NCBI GenBank assembly: GCA_020440605.1
Contig: JAGRNT010000003.1
Location: 1 to 64,000, forward strand
DNA from: a bacterium
GTDB lineage: Bacteria; 4484-113; JAFGCY01
Length of the DNA: 64,000 nucleotides
Direction: 5' to 3'
Below the pieces are notes generated by a model that was not told the DNA's origin, searched no databases, and saw nothing but the letters and a program-made list of their open reading frames with translations. Below are positions 44,303-52,849 of the stretch, piece by piece (position 1 is the stretch's first letter; each line of letters begins with the position of its first letter). The position numbers and the translations under genes were made by a program.

Positions 44303-44713
44303 TCAGGAACTCCTGATAATTGACTCAGCCAGAAGCACGGCGTATATGCGAAACAGGATAACCCCGAGACCAACGAGGAAAAGCACCAGATGCGCTCTGC
44401 GAAATTCTCCGCGTCCCTGCTCCAGCGGCACCAGCCCGGAAACAAACCACCCTGCTGCAAAAAGCAGCACTATGCTCGATTCGATGCTGAAGTGCATGTA
44501 TCCATATCTTAGCAGAAGCTTCTGAATCAGCAGATCAGGCGGCAAGCTGAAGCCGGTGGCAATCAGTGCCAGCTTAGCCAGGAGTCCAAGTGTGAGGCGA
44601 GGGGGCTTCAGCTTAGCCAGGACCGACCGCAGCAGCGCGAATTCAAGGGCAAACAGGATGCCGGCCTTGAACAGCCCCAGGCATAGAAGTACAAGCAGCA
44701 ATCCAAAGGGCAT
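44303..44713 (-). CDS. Membrane protein, paralogue A of a tandem pair
   Basis: 136 residues with four hydrophobic segments (MPFGLLLVLLCLGLFKAGILF, LLAKLALIATGFSLPP, IVLLFAAGWFVSGLV, LVLFLVGLGVILFRIY). About two thirds identical by eye to the gene at 44954-45364. The ATG at 44713 is preferred: TATGCT ends 6 nt upstream, as in the paralogue, and the extra 10 residues of the longer frame are not shared. Function unknown. Confidence 0.65.
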   Translation of the reverse strand: MPFGLLLVLLCLGLFKAGILFALEFALLRSVLAKLKPPRLTLGLLAKLALIATGFSLPPDLLIQKLLLRYGYMHFSIESSIVLLFAAGWFVSGLVPLEQGRGEFRRAHLVLFLVGLGVILFRIYAVLLAESIIRSS

Positions 44714-44786
44714 TGCTGAAGCATAGCACTGATGAATTGACAAGTCCGCGGCAGCGGGAGGCGGCTTTCCCGCAGCCGGTCTGTGA

Positions 44787-44850
44787 TCAGTCGCCTCTTC
44801 TGTAGCGTGCGCGGTACGGCTCGGGGCGGCGCGCGGTCAGGCGGAACTGC
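44787..44850 (-). pseudogene. Duplicated 3' fragment of the gene at 45440-45670
   Basis: Encodes only the last 20 residues (QFRLTARRPEPYRARYRRGD then stop) against QFRMTPRRPEPYRARYRKGD in the full gene. It ends at the GAACTGC junction (44844-44850) of the tandem duplication. Confidence 0.8.
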
Positions 44851-44905
44851 ATCAGCAGCAGGATGAGGCCCTCGAATGGTTCGAATCTACACAAAGCGGG
44901 ATTAC
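44851..44905 (-). pseudogene. Duplicated 5' fragment of the gene at 43893-44243
   Basis: Corresponds to 44200-44255. The GTG start is now followed directly by a TAG stop and the TATAAT box has decayed to TGTAAT, so this copy is dead. Confidence 0.8.
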
Positions 44906-44953
44906 ACGTGTGTCCTGGAAAGTTGTCTGAGCCGTGGCTGACTGGGATCGCGT

Positions 44954-45364
44954 TCATGGACTGTTGATTATTGATTGAGTCAGACTGTCAGTGAAGATGG
45001 TGAACGACATAACCGTAAGGCTCACGAGGAATACGACCAGATGTATTCTGCGAATATCCCCGCGTCCCTGCTCCGGCGGCACCAGCCCGGAAACAAACCA
45101 GCCTGCTGCACTGAGCATCACTATGCCCAGTTCCAGGCTTATGTCCGAAAATCCGGATCTGCGCAAAAGCATCTCAAGCAGCAGTCCAGGCGGCAAGCTG
45201 CAGCCGGTGGCAATAAGCGCAAGCTTTGCCAGGAATCCACGTGTAAGGGGAGGAGACTTGAACTTTAGCAGAACCGACTGCAGCAGCGCGAATTCCAGGG
45301 CAAACAGGATGCCGGCCCTGATCAGCGTTATGCATGTAAATAAAAGCAGAAAATCCAAGGGCAT
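44954..45364 (-). CDS. Membrane protein, paralogue B of a tandem pair
   Basis: 136 residues, same length and layout as 44303-44713 (MPLDFLLLFTCITLIRAGILF, then GFLAKLALIATGCSLPPGLL, then GWFVSGLVPPEQGRGD). TATGCT ends 6 nt before the ATG, as in paralogue A. Divergence is spread over the whole length without stops or frameshifts, which suggests both copies are still under selection. Confidence 0.65.
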   Translation of the reverse strand: MPLDFLLLFTCITLIRAGILFALEFALLQSVLLKFKSPPLTRGFLAKLALIATGCSLPPGLLLEMLLRRSGFSDISLELGIVMLSAAGWFVSGLVPPEQGRGDIRRIHLVVFLVSLTVMSFTIFTDSLTQSIINSP

Positions 45365-45439
45365 TGCTGAAGCATAGCACCGATGAAACTCCAGCTGATC
45401 CAGGAGCAGGACTCAAGAGAACCCGGCTCCGGTCTGTGA

Positions 45440-45670
45440 TCAGTCGCCCTTTCTGTAGCGTGCGCGGTAGGGCTCGGGGCGGCGCGGGGTCATCCGGAAC
45501 TGCCGGTCGCGCTCGATCAGGTCCTCGATGATGTACTCAGCCTGTTCGGTGGTTAGCTGCTGTCCCAGTTCGAGCTGTTCCAGCTGCAGCGGCCCGCTGA
45601 TGAAGCGCCGCGTGCGCTCGGGCAGGGCGGGTTCACGCATCTCAGGCTGGCTGTACTCGGCAGGCGTCAC
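45440..45670 (-). CDS. Small basic and acidic protein, unknown
   Basis: 76 residues, no membrane segment, highly charged (LERTRRF..., LTTEQAEYIIEDLIERDRQF, ending RPEPYRARYRKGD). GTG start with TATACC 5 nt upstream (45676-45681, minus strand). Its last 20 codons are duplicated at 44787-44850. No family recognised. Confidence 0.55.
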   Translation of the reverse strand: MTPAEYSQPEMREPALPERTRRFISGPLQLEQLELGQQLTTEQAEYIIEDLIERDRQFRMTPRRPEPYRARYRKGD

Positions 45671-45715
45671 GGTAAGGTATACCGTTTATCGGCCCGTGTT
45701 GCCAAAGCTGGAGGG

Positions 45716-46813
45716 CTACTCGCCCCCGGCGGCACTCCCTTCATCCTCCATGCCCTCAGCATCAGCATCCGCCTCAGTCCCGGCTGCATCCCCATCCGCG
45801 GAGGGTTCCGGCACGGGCTCCTGGTAGAAGCTAAGCAGCGTGAAGTCCTGGTCAAGCAGGAAGCCGAGGTTGGAGCGGCTGGTCTTGTAGACCCGCCCAT
45901 CCGTATCGCTGACGACGATGTTGCCTTCCTCATTGCCGTGGATCGTGAGCGTGTAGCTCTTCCCGGCGGCTTCCACTGTCAGGCAGGGCGTGGCTTCGGG
46001 GTTGAACTGCTCCGCCGGCAGCGTGGAAGGGTCGTCAATGAAGGTCTGGATCCGCAGCCCGCTGAATCTGTCAACGAGTTCCTTGAGATCATTCTGGTTG
46101 CCGTTGCCACCGGCACCGTCGATCGTCCAGAATTCGCCATCCCTGCTGAAGGCCTGCGGCTCGCCGGTGAGGCTGCCGTCCTCCAGCACGGGCGTGACCG
46201 TCACGTGCGTTGCCAGCAGCGGATCGTACTGCCAGAGCTGCTTGGAGCGGTAGTCGTCAAATGAGTAGCCGAGCGCGGTGCGCAGGTTGGCACTGGCCTT
46301 GTAGACGCTGTCCTCGCCGGCGAGGCGCACGAAGCAGCCCTTGACGTTCTCGGTGCTCTTGCCGACGAGCAGCGTGACCTTCGGGTCGCTCCCACCGGCG
46401 TAGACCGCCAGGCTGTAGGCCTGGTCCTCATTGAGCTCAAAGGTCGGATGGTGCTCCGGCTTGTCGCTCATCATCGCCTCGCTGCGTAGCTCCGGGAGCA
46501 TGTCGAGCAGGCTCGCCGTGCGGGCCTCATCCGCGGGGTACTCCGCTCCGTCCTTGAGCGCGAACCAGTTGTCATCATGCTTCATGAGCGAGTAGCTCTC
46601 GCCCTTGGGGGTCTTCACGTCGAGACGGCTGATCGCATCGCGCTCGGCATCCACCAGCATCCCGGCAGCCAGGCCCTGCTGGCCATTGTCAGGGCCCGCG
46701 CCCTCGCCGCCCGCGTTGTCAGCGGGACTGCGGAACACGATGAACGAGATGATGGCAAGCACCGCGAGAATCGCGACCGGTGCCGCGAGATTGACCTTTC
46801 CACTCCTGGACAT
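45716..46813 (-). CDS. DUF4340 protein of a Gld-type ABC exporter operon
   Basis: 365 residues with one N-terminal membrane segment (AAPVAILAVLAIISFIVF). A DUF4340 body follows, with ISRLDVKTPKGESYSL, LMKHDDNWFALKDGAEYPADE and VTLLVGKSTENVKGCFVRLAGEDSVY, then a short acidic tail. DUF4340 proteins are commonly encoded after GldG-like genes. It is last in the operon; AGGAGGG precedes the ATG. Confidence 0.85.
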   Translation of the reverse strand: MSRSGKVNLAAPVAILAVLAIISFIVFRSPADNAGGEGAGPDNGQQGLAAGMLVDAERDAISRLDVKTPKGESYSLMKHDDNWFALKDGAEYPADEARTASLLDMLPELRSEAMMSDKPEHHPTFELNEDQAYSLAVYAGGSDPKVTLLVGKSTENVKGCFVRLAGEDSVYKASANLRTALGYSFDDYRSKQLWQYDPLLATHVTVTPVLEDGSLTGEPQAFSRDGEFWTIDGAGGNGNQNDLKELVDRFSGLRIQTFIDDPSTLPAEQFNPEATPCLTVEAAGKSYTLTIHGNEEGNIVVSDTDGRVYKTSRSNLGFLLDQDFTLLSFYQEPVPEPSADGDAAGTEADADAEGMEDEGSAAGGE

Positions 46814-46822
46814 CCTTCCCTC

Positions 46823-48499
46823 CTAGGCTCCGCCGTAGCGGGCCTCGATTGCCCTGCGGCCTGCCCTGCGGATCACGCCCAGCAGCAGGCCCAGCAGCAC
46901 GAGCAGCACCGGCACACCGGCCAGGTTCAGCCACTTCCACGTGCTCTTCTCACTGTCACTCAGTCCGGCGCGCAGCGGCCGTGAGGTCACGGGGGCACTG
47001 CGCAGCTCCAGCAGCCAGTCACCCATCAGCTGGGTGTCAACGATGTTGGCGGCGAACAGCGCATTCGTCTGCGCCTGCTGGAACATGCGGTCCGTCATGG
47101 CCCGCGCGCTGGCCAGCACGATCAGGTTGCCATCGGCGCTGCCCACGGCCTCATGCGTATGCCCGGCGAAGGGATCCACCACGGGGTCGATCGTGCCATC
47201 CTCATTGGGACGCGGTTCGCCGGGAGCCGGCGCTCCGTCCGGGAAGGCCGTGGTGAACTTGCCGCGCAGCATCGCCACCACCGTATAGGGGCCGGTGCTC
47301 TCGCTTTCAGTGGCCTTGTATTCCCAGTCCTGCTGGATACCGACATCGAAGGGGCTGTTCATCAGGAAGCTGCCCGGCGTGGTCTGCGCCAGCCAGTCGA
47401 AGCTCACGCCATCCGTGGGGACCTCCTCCAGCGGGCAGGTCATCGGCATCAGAAGTGATTCCAGCTTGCTGACCGCCGGCACGTCATGGTTGAAGCCTTC
47501 CGGTGTGATCTGCGTGTAGAGCGGATACTGCATCGGGATCGGGAAGAAGTTGGTCGGAACCTGCACGATGCCGCAGGAGACCGGATCGGCGATCAGCTTC
47601 TTGTTGAACTTCACGCCGTACTTCTCAAGCTGGTCCTCAATCGTCGGCAGGCTCGGATAGGCCTGGTTCTCCATGCCCTGCTGGTTGAGCATCATGATCG
47701 GGTCAATGGCTATGACCGCGCGCCCGCCGTCCAGCAGGAACTGGTCGATGCTGTACTTCATGGTGTCGGAGAGGCCGAAGGCACCGACGAGGAAGATCCC
47801 GTCCAGACCCTCCGGCAGAACCTGCTCCTCGGCGCCGATGCGCTTCACCTCATACTGCCCGCCCTCCTGGGTCAGGAGCTGGCGCAGGGTGTTGTAGGTT
47901 TGCTCCTGGGGCTGGCCGGGTTGCTGGTTCGTGTTGAAGGTGCCTTCGAACACACCGATCACCGGCTTCTTCTCACGGGTCAGACGCACGAGCCGGCTGA
48001 CCACGTCGTACTCCAGGCTCTCGGTGCTGATCACGAAGGGGATGCTCTCGGAGCGGTCGAGGTGCGCCATGCTCATTCCGAAGAAGACCTTTCGCGAACT
48101 CTGCTGGTCCTTCTCAAGCACCTGCAGCTCCACCTCCGGCACGCCCTCATCCTGGGCCTTCTGCTTCAGCTCCTCGTCATCGCGCGGATCGATGTAGTGC
48201 ACAGTCAGGTTGCCGCGCGAGAGGTTCTCGAACTCGCTCAGGCGGTCCCGGACCTCCGTGCGCATCGAAGCCAGCTGCGGCGGCAGTTCGGTCGTCATGT
48301 AGAAGTCGATCGAGAGCGGGGCATCGAGATTCGTCAGGAAGTCCTTGGTCTGCTGGCTGACGGTGTACATCCGGTTCTCGGTGAAATCAGCGCGGTAGCG
48401 CAGCAGGCGGTAGCCGAGGAAGTTGACCACCACCACGATCGCCAGCACGATGAAGATCTCGGCCAGGCTGTTTCCCTTGCGTTTGGTTCTGTTGTCCAT
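46823..48499 (-). CDS. GldG-like ABC-exporter auxiliary protein
   Basis: About 558 residues. One membrane segment lies near the N-terminus (LAEIFIVLAIVVVVNFLGY) and one near the C-terminus (NLAGVPVLLVLLGLLLGVI). They flank a large outside domain with FTENRMYTVSQQTKDFLTNL, IDFYMTTELPP and a GldG-type ThuA-like region (LDGIFLVGAFGLSDTMKYSI, LDGGRAVIAIDP). The start at 48499 gives the best spacing (6 nt) to AGGAGG; the earlier frame to 48532 lacks one. Confidence 0.88.
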   Translation of the reverse strand: MDNRTKRKGNSLAEIFIVLAIVVVVNFLGYRLLRYRADFTENRMYTVSQQTKDFLTNLDAPLSIDFYMTTELPPQLASMRTEVRDRLSEFENLSRGNLTVHYIDPRDDEELKQKAQDEGVPEVELQVLEKDQQSSRKVFFGMSMAHLDRSESIPFVISTESLEYDVVSRLVRLTREKKPVIGVFEGTFNTNQQPGQPQEQTYNTLRQLLTQEGGQYEVKRIGAEEQVLPEGLDGIFLVGAFGLSDTMKYSIDQFLLDGGRAVIAIDPIMMLNQQGMENQAYPSLPTIEDQLEKYGVKFNKKLIADPVSCGIVQVPTNFFPIPMQYPLYTQITPEGFNHDVPAVSKLESLLMPMTCPLEEVPTDGVSFDWLAQTTPGSFLMNSPFDVGIQQDWEYKATESESTGPYTVVAMLRGKFTTAFPDGAPAPGEPRPNEDGTIDPVVDPFAGHTHEAVGSADGNLIVLASARAMTDRMFQQAQTNALFAANIVDTQLMGDWLLELRSAPVTSRPLRAGLSDSEKSTWKWLNLAGVPVLLVLLGLLLGVIRRAGRRAIEARYGGA

Positions 48500-48509
48500 C
48501 ATCTCCCTC

Positions 48510-49232
48510 CTAGCTCCACTTGCGGCTTTCAACCATGCGTGTCGTCAGGAAGCAGAAGAAGAAGATCATGCTTCCGAAGTACAGCAGGTCGCGCAGGTCC
48601 AGCACGCCACGTCCCAGACTGGAGTAGTGCGTCGTCAGCCCGATGTTGCGCAGCAGCACCGAGAAGCCGCCCTCCACGAAGAAGGTCACGAAGGGCAGGC
48701 CGACGAACAGCAGCACGGCGATCGCGGCCAGGGACAGGATGAAGGCCACGATCTGGTTGTCACTGAAGCTCGAGACCCAGCTGCCGATCGCGAGGTAGGT
48801 CGCCCCGAGCAGCAGGGCCCCGAAGTAGCTCATCAGGGTCTGGCCCTCGTCGATGCCGTTGCTGCTGAGCTTCATCACCGAGAACACGAGCGGCGTGGTC
48901 AGCAGCAGGATGCAGCCCAGCAGGCTGACACTCGCGAGGTACTTGCCGAGTACGACCTGCCATTCGGTGACGGGCAGGGTCAGCAGCGGCTCAATCGTGC
49001 CGGTCTTGCGCTCCTCGGCCCACTGGCCCATGGTCAGGGCCGGCAGGATCAGGAGGAAGGTCCAGGGCAGGAAGTCGAAGAAGGCGCGCAGGCTGGCCTG
49101 GCCCTCCACGAAGAATGTGCGGAAGTAGAGGAAGTTCGTCAGCGCCAGGAAGGCGATGATGATGATGTAGGCGATCGGGCTGAGCCAGAAGGCGCGGAAC
49201 TCACGGTTCCAGACTGTGCAGATCTTACCCAT
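48510..49232 (-). CDS. ABC-2 type permease (GldF-like)
   Basis: 240 residues with six membrane segments. It begins with a typical amphipathic start, WNREFRAFWLSPIAYIIIIAFL, and has LLTLPVTEWQVVLGKYLAS. It forms the membrane pore of the exporter with the ATPase encoded upstream, whose 3' end it overlaps by 8 nt. AAGGAGG precedes the ATG. In Bacteroidetes GldA-GldF-GldG are needed for gliding; elsewhere related sets have unknown cargo, and nothing here indicates gliding. Confidence 0.9.
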   Translation of the reverse strand: MGKICTVWNREFRAFWLSPIAYIIIIAFLALTNFLYFRTFFVEGQASLRAFFDFLPWTFLLILPALTMGQWAEERKTGTIEPLLTLPVTEWQVVLGKYLASVSLLGCILLLTTPLVFSVMKLSSNGIDEGQTLMSYFGALLLGATYLAIGSWVSSFSDNQIVAFILSLAAIAVLLFVGLPFVTFFVEGGFSVLLRNIGLTTHYSSLGRGVLDLRDLLYFGSMIFFFCFLTTRMVESRKWS

Positions 49233-50190
49233 CCTGGCTGCCTCCTTCCTGGCCGCTGCGGCGGCCGGTCGTGCCGGTCAGGCTGAGGAACACGTCCTCC
49301 AGCGAGGTCGATGTATGTGAGAGTTCCAGCAGCTTGGCCCCGCTTTCCACGGCCGTGTCGAAGATCCGCTCGCGCAGGTCATGGCCCTTCTCGGCCGAGA
49401 TCGTCGCTGCCAGCTCCCCGTTCTCCATGTTGCTCGAAACCGCGGTCACGCCCTTCAGCTGCTCCAGGCGGCGCAGCGTGCCATCCCCGCCGCGCAGGCG
49501 CACGCTGTACTGCTCGTTGCCGCTGACCATGTCCAGCAGTTCGCCCGAGGTGCCTTCACCGACGAGCTTGCCGTTGCTGATGATCAGGATCCGCGAGCAG
49601 GTGTTCTGCGCCTCGGGCAGGATGTGCGTGGAGAGCAGGATCGCCTTCTCCTCGGCGATGCGAGTGATCAGCGATCTGATCTCCACGATCTGGGCAGGGT
49701 CCAGCCCGCTCGTGGGCTCATCGAGGATCAGCACCGGCGGGTCGTTGAGCAGTGCCTGGGCCAGACCCACGCGCTGGTGGTAACCCTTGGAGAGCTGCGA
49801 GATGTCCTTGTGGGCCATCGTCGCCAGGCCGCAGGTCTGGATCACGTCGTCAATCCGGCCCTGGATCGCGGCGCCGGCCACGCCCTGCATGCGCCCCATG
49901 TAGCGCAGGTAGTCCACCACTCCCATTTCCTCGTAGAGCGCAGTGCTCTCAGGGAGGTAGCCCACGGCGGCCCGCGCCGCCAGTGGCTGGTCGATGATGT
50001 CGTGGCCGTTGATGCTGGCCGTGCCTTCGGTGGGTGCGAGGTATCCCGTCAGCACCTTCATCGTCGTGCTCTTCCCGGCACCGTTGGGGCCGAGGAAACC
50101 GACGATCTCACCCTTGGACACGGAGAAGCTCACATCGTCGACAGCCAGGACCTCACCATATTTCTTGGTAAGTCCCGATACTTCGATCAT
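49225..50190 (-). CDS. ABC transporter ATPase (GldA-like)
   Basis: 321 residues. Walker A GPNGAGKST near 35, Q-loop YLPEST near 85, signature LSKGYHQRVGLAQAL near 135, Walker B VLILDEPTSGLD near 157 and switch histidine STHI. The C-terminal 100 residues are the DUF4162-like extension of this subgroup. It powers the exporter encoded downstream and leads the operon. A TATAAT at 50256-50261 (minus strand) may be its -10 box. Confidence 0.94.
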   Translation of the reverse strand: MIEVSGLTKKYGEVLAVDDVSFSVSKGEIVGFLGPNGAGKSTTMKVLTGYLAPTEGTASINGHDIIDQPLAARAAVGYLPESTALYEEMGVVDYLRYMGRMQGVAGAAIQGRIDDVIQTCGLATMAHKDISQLSKGYHQRVGLAQALLNDPPVLILDEPTSGLDPAQIVEIRSLITRIAEEKAILLSTHILPEAQNTCSRILIISNGKLVGEGTSGELLDMVSGNEQYSVRLRGGDGTLRRLEQLKGVTAVSSNMENGELAATISAEKGHDLRERIFDTAVESGAKLLELSHTSTSLEDVFLSLTGTTGRRSGQEGGSQDG

Positions 50191-50413
50191 AGCTTTCCCA
50201 CTCCGGATTCCTTTAGTACTAGCGGCGCAGTGGCCGGGTCAGAATCAGAGCAGAGATTATACAGGTCAGCCGCATCTGATCCGAACGCGCCGCGATGCTT
50301 CCCCAGGGCAATCTCCCATACCGGCAGCCTGCCTGGCGGGGATTACAAAGTTCTCTGGATGCCTGAACTAGAATATGTGTTCAATCAAATCCTGAAAATC
50401 CCTGGAGAATCTG
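50191..50413. other. Divergent intergenic region of the ABC operon and the DinB-like gene
   Basis: Minus-strand TATAAT at 50256-50261. Plus-strand TAGAAT near 50368-50375 could serve the DinB-like gene. Nothing else is clear. Confidence 0.4.
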
Positions 50414-50884
50414 ATGACCAGCCGCGGACTCCTCCTGAACGAACTGGAGCACGTGCTTCGCAACTGCCGCATGATCATTGAGCTGATCAAGCCGGATGAC
50501 CTCGGCTTCCGGCCGGCCGGCAACATGCGCACACTCGAGGAGCTGGTGAACCACCTGGCGCAGATTCCCGCGATCGACCTTTTGATCATGCGTGGGGCCG
50601 AGGAGGCCGAGGTCCAGGACCGCGAGAAGAAGATGTTCGCGCGCAGCCGCGACGACCTGTTCAAGAACATGGAGCGCGGCAGCCGGGACATGACCCGCTT
50701 CATGGAGAGCCTGACCTTCGATGAGTTCGAGAACGGCGCCGGCGTGGCCTTCTACGGCCGAAGCCAGACCTACCAGCAGTGGCTGCTGGAAACCGTCACG
50801 CATATCTACCACCACCGCGCCCAGCTGCACATGTACCTGAAGATCAAGGGCTACGCGGTGGACACGAACACGCTGTACAGCTGA
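50414..50884 (+). CDS. DinB-family four-helix protein
   Basis: 156 residues. The opening LLNELEHVLRNCRMIIELI, then TLEELVNHLAQIPAIDLLI with the first histidine, and QWLLETVTHIYHHRAQLHMYL with a HxxxH-type metal site match the DinB/YfiT fold. Such proteins bind a metal and are mostly thiol-dependent transferases of unknown substrate. GGAG lies 7 nt before the ATG. Confidence 0.82.
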   Translation: MTSRGLLLNELEHVLRNCRMIIELIKPDDLGFRPAGNMRTLEELVNHLAQIPAIDLLIMRGAEEAEVQDREKKMFARSRDDLFKNMERGSRDMTRFMESLTFDEFENGAGVAFYGRSQTYQQWLLETVTHIYHHRAQLHMYLKIKGYAVDTNTLYS

Positions 50885-51156
50885 TGGAGGCCCGGAGCAA
50901 TCCGGCAACAGGTAACAGGGACCTGGAGTGGTCAGTGGGCAGTAATCAGAGTTCAGTAGCAGCGGCGCCCCCGCCGCTGCATGGGAGGTGCGGCGCAAGC
51001 CGCACAACGGGGAAAGGGGAACAGGTACAGTGGACCGGGAGTGGTCAGTGGTCGGAATGGATCATTTAGCTGCGCAGTACTTGGCTGATTGATCGCCGGG
51101 CAGACTGCATGGCCTCCCCTACAATGCTTGCGGGAATGCACGCAGGAGTGAGCATC
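50885..51156. other. Intergenic region with short hairpins
   Basis: A CCCGG-AGCAAT-CCGG hairpin directly follows the DinB-like stop; the same motif with another stem, TCCGG-AGCAAT-CCGGA, directly follows the DUF488 gene at 59699. GTGGTCAGTGGGCAGTAAT-type words lie near 50927-50950 and again near 51033-51055. A TACAAT at about 51120 may be the -10 box of the DUF1028 gene. Confidence 0.5.
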
Positions 51157-52293
51157 ATGAAAGCAGCCATCGTCAGCCTCACAGTTGCCAGCCTCATGCT
51201 CGGCGCAGGCAGCGCATCCGCTTCACAGCCGCCCAGGCAGCAGAACATCGCCACCTTCAGCGTGGTGGCCTATGACCCGATCAGCGGCGAGGTCGGCGTG
51301 GCGGTGCAGAGCCGCTTCTTCGCCGTCGGCAGCGTCGTGCCCTATGCGGATGCCGGAGTCGGGGCCGTTGCCAGCCAGGCCTTTGGCAACACCACATTCG
51401 GCCCGCTCGGGCTGGAGCGGATGGCGGATGGCCACAATCTGGACTATGTGCTGACGAGCCTGCTCAGCGCCGACGAACGCCGCGAGCAGCGCCAGGTCGG
51501 CCTGGTGAAGGTCGGGGGCACGAACTTCGCGCAGGACAGTGAATGGCAGGACAACGAGCAGGCCAGCTTCGTCATCACCGAGTCCAGCCAGGCCCTGAGC
51601 TACAGCGGCAGCGAGTGCATGGACTGGGCCGGTGGGCGCAGCGGCGTTGCCAATGACGGGATCGTGTTCGCCGTGCAGGGCAATATCCTCACCGGTGCGG
51701 ATGTAGTGGATGCAATGTATGAAGCGATGGCGGACCCCTACGCTTGGCTGATTGACAACCCGCTCGCCGACGAGGAGATCATGTACGCCGTGAGCATCGA
51801 TGACATGGCGGCGCGCCTGATGCTGGCGCTGGCCGCCGGCCAGAGCCGCGGCGGGGACAGCCGCGGGATGCAGAGTGCCGCGCTGCTCGTGGAACAGGCC
51901 GGGATGGGCTACGGCGGCTACAACGATGTGAAGTACGACCTGCGTGTTGACGATGCCGTAGATCCATTTCACGAGCTGGCGCGGCTGATCAACATCGGCC
52001 GGCCCTTCGCGCTGGCCAACGAGGCCTATACCGTGCTCTATGCCGGCGACTACCAGCGGGCCCGGGATCTGTTCCTGACGATCACCCTGATGGACCAGGA
52101 GAATGCCAACGCCTTCTACAACCTGGCCTGCGCCTGTGCGATGGGCGGGGATATCGATGCCGGCTTTGACTACCTGAACTTCGCGCTGGATCTCGACCCG
52201 GCGATGCTGGAGCACAGCCTGCAGGACAGCGATCTTGACAACCTGCACAGCGACCCGCGCTGGACGGAAGTTGAGGCGCGACGGGAGGACTGA
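51157..52293 (+). CDS. DUF1028 (Ntn-hydrolase fold) exported protein with C-terminal repeat region
   Basis: 378 residues with a signal peptide ending GSASAS. The DUF1028 body (TFSVVAYDPISGEVGVAVQSRFFAVGS, ADAGVGAVASQAFGN, VVDAMYEAM) spans about 25-270. The last 110 residues look like a TPR-type helical pair (NANAFYNLACACAMGGDIDAG, FDYLNFALDLDPAMLEHSLQ). Domain fusion suggests a protein partner. The start is at 51157 because AGGAG lies 8 nt upstream and the signal peptide begins there; the longer frame to 51109 has no signal. Confidence 0.85.
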   Translation: MKAAIVSLTVASLMLGAGSASASQPPRQQNIATFSVVAYDPISGEVGVAVQSRFFAVGSVVPYADAGVGAVASQAFGNTTFGPLGLERMADGHNLDYVLTSLLSADERREQRQVGLVKVGGTNFAQDSEWQDNEQASFVITESSQALSYSGSECMDWAGGRSGVANDGIVFAVQGNILTGADVVDAMYEAMADPYAWLIDNPLADEEIMYAVSIDDMAARLMLALAAGQSRGGDSRGMQSAALLVEQAGMGYGGYNDVKYDLRVDDAVDPFHELARLINIGRPFALANEAYTVLYAGDYQRARDLFLTITLMDQENANAFYNLACACAMGGDIDAGFDYLNFALDLDPAMLEHSLQDSDLDNLHSDPRWTEVEARRED

Positions 52294-52849
52294 GGATCAG
52301 GACAACACCCTGATACCCACTGATTCGAGCATGAAGGCCTGACCCGGCGTAAACACCAGTCCGCTATAGCGTAATCAGTGCATATGGCGGCTGAATGCCG
52401 CCGTTCCGGCGAGCTGAATGCTCGCGCTCCCTCACTTCCATTGTCGTCTCGTACAAGCAATCGACGGTCTGGATTCTCCTTCCCGCTCATGCAAGCATTC
52501 GCAGGTCTGACGACAAGCCCGGAGCAAAGCCCCGAGCTTTCGGCGCGATGCATCTCCCATCCATATGTATCTTCAGCGCGACCCAATCCGGCTTGGCCGG
52601 ATTGCAGCGCCAGACCGGATTCTCCTTCCTGCTCATGCAAGCATTCGCAGGTCTGCCGATAAGCCCGGAGCAAAGCCCCGAGCTTTCGGCGCGATGCATC
52701 TTCCATCCACCTGTATCTTCAGCGCGACCCAATCCGGCTTGGCCGGATTGCAGCGCCAGACCGTTGAGCCTTTGGGCGAGACGGAAGATCAATGGTGTGT
52801 AGCTCTGAGAGCTACAGGGCCCTGTCGGTCTAAGACCGACACTCCAGGC
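52294..52849. other. Intergenic region upstream of the lexA stop
   Basis: Filled mostly by the repeat array at 52441-52790. Two short hairpins follow it: GTAGCTCTGAGAGCTAC (about 52799-52815) and GTCGGTCTAAGACCGAC (about 52825-52841). They share the plan of a short stem repeated around a 3-nt loop. Confidence 0.6.
52441..52790 (+). repeat. Structured repeat family, copy 4, with a 146-bp tandem duplication
   Basis: Two almost identical units of 146 bp (52471-52616 and 52617-52762), each with a type-1 hairpin (near 52482 and 52629), a CCCGG-AGCAAAG-CCCCG segment and a type-2 hairpin AATCCGGC-TT-GGCCGGATT (near 52584 and 52730). They are preceded by another type-1 hairpin (about 52443-52467) and closed by a reversed type-1 hairpin (about 52757-52783). 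Confidence 0.82.

Noticed and set aside
11475..52762. CRISPR array (from the 59-bp and 146-bp direct repeats)
   Set aside because: Only two units at each site, no constant repeat with variable spacers and no cas gene.
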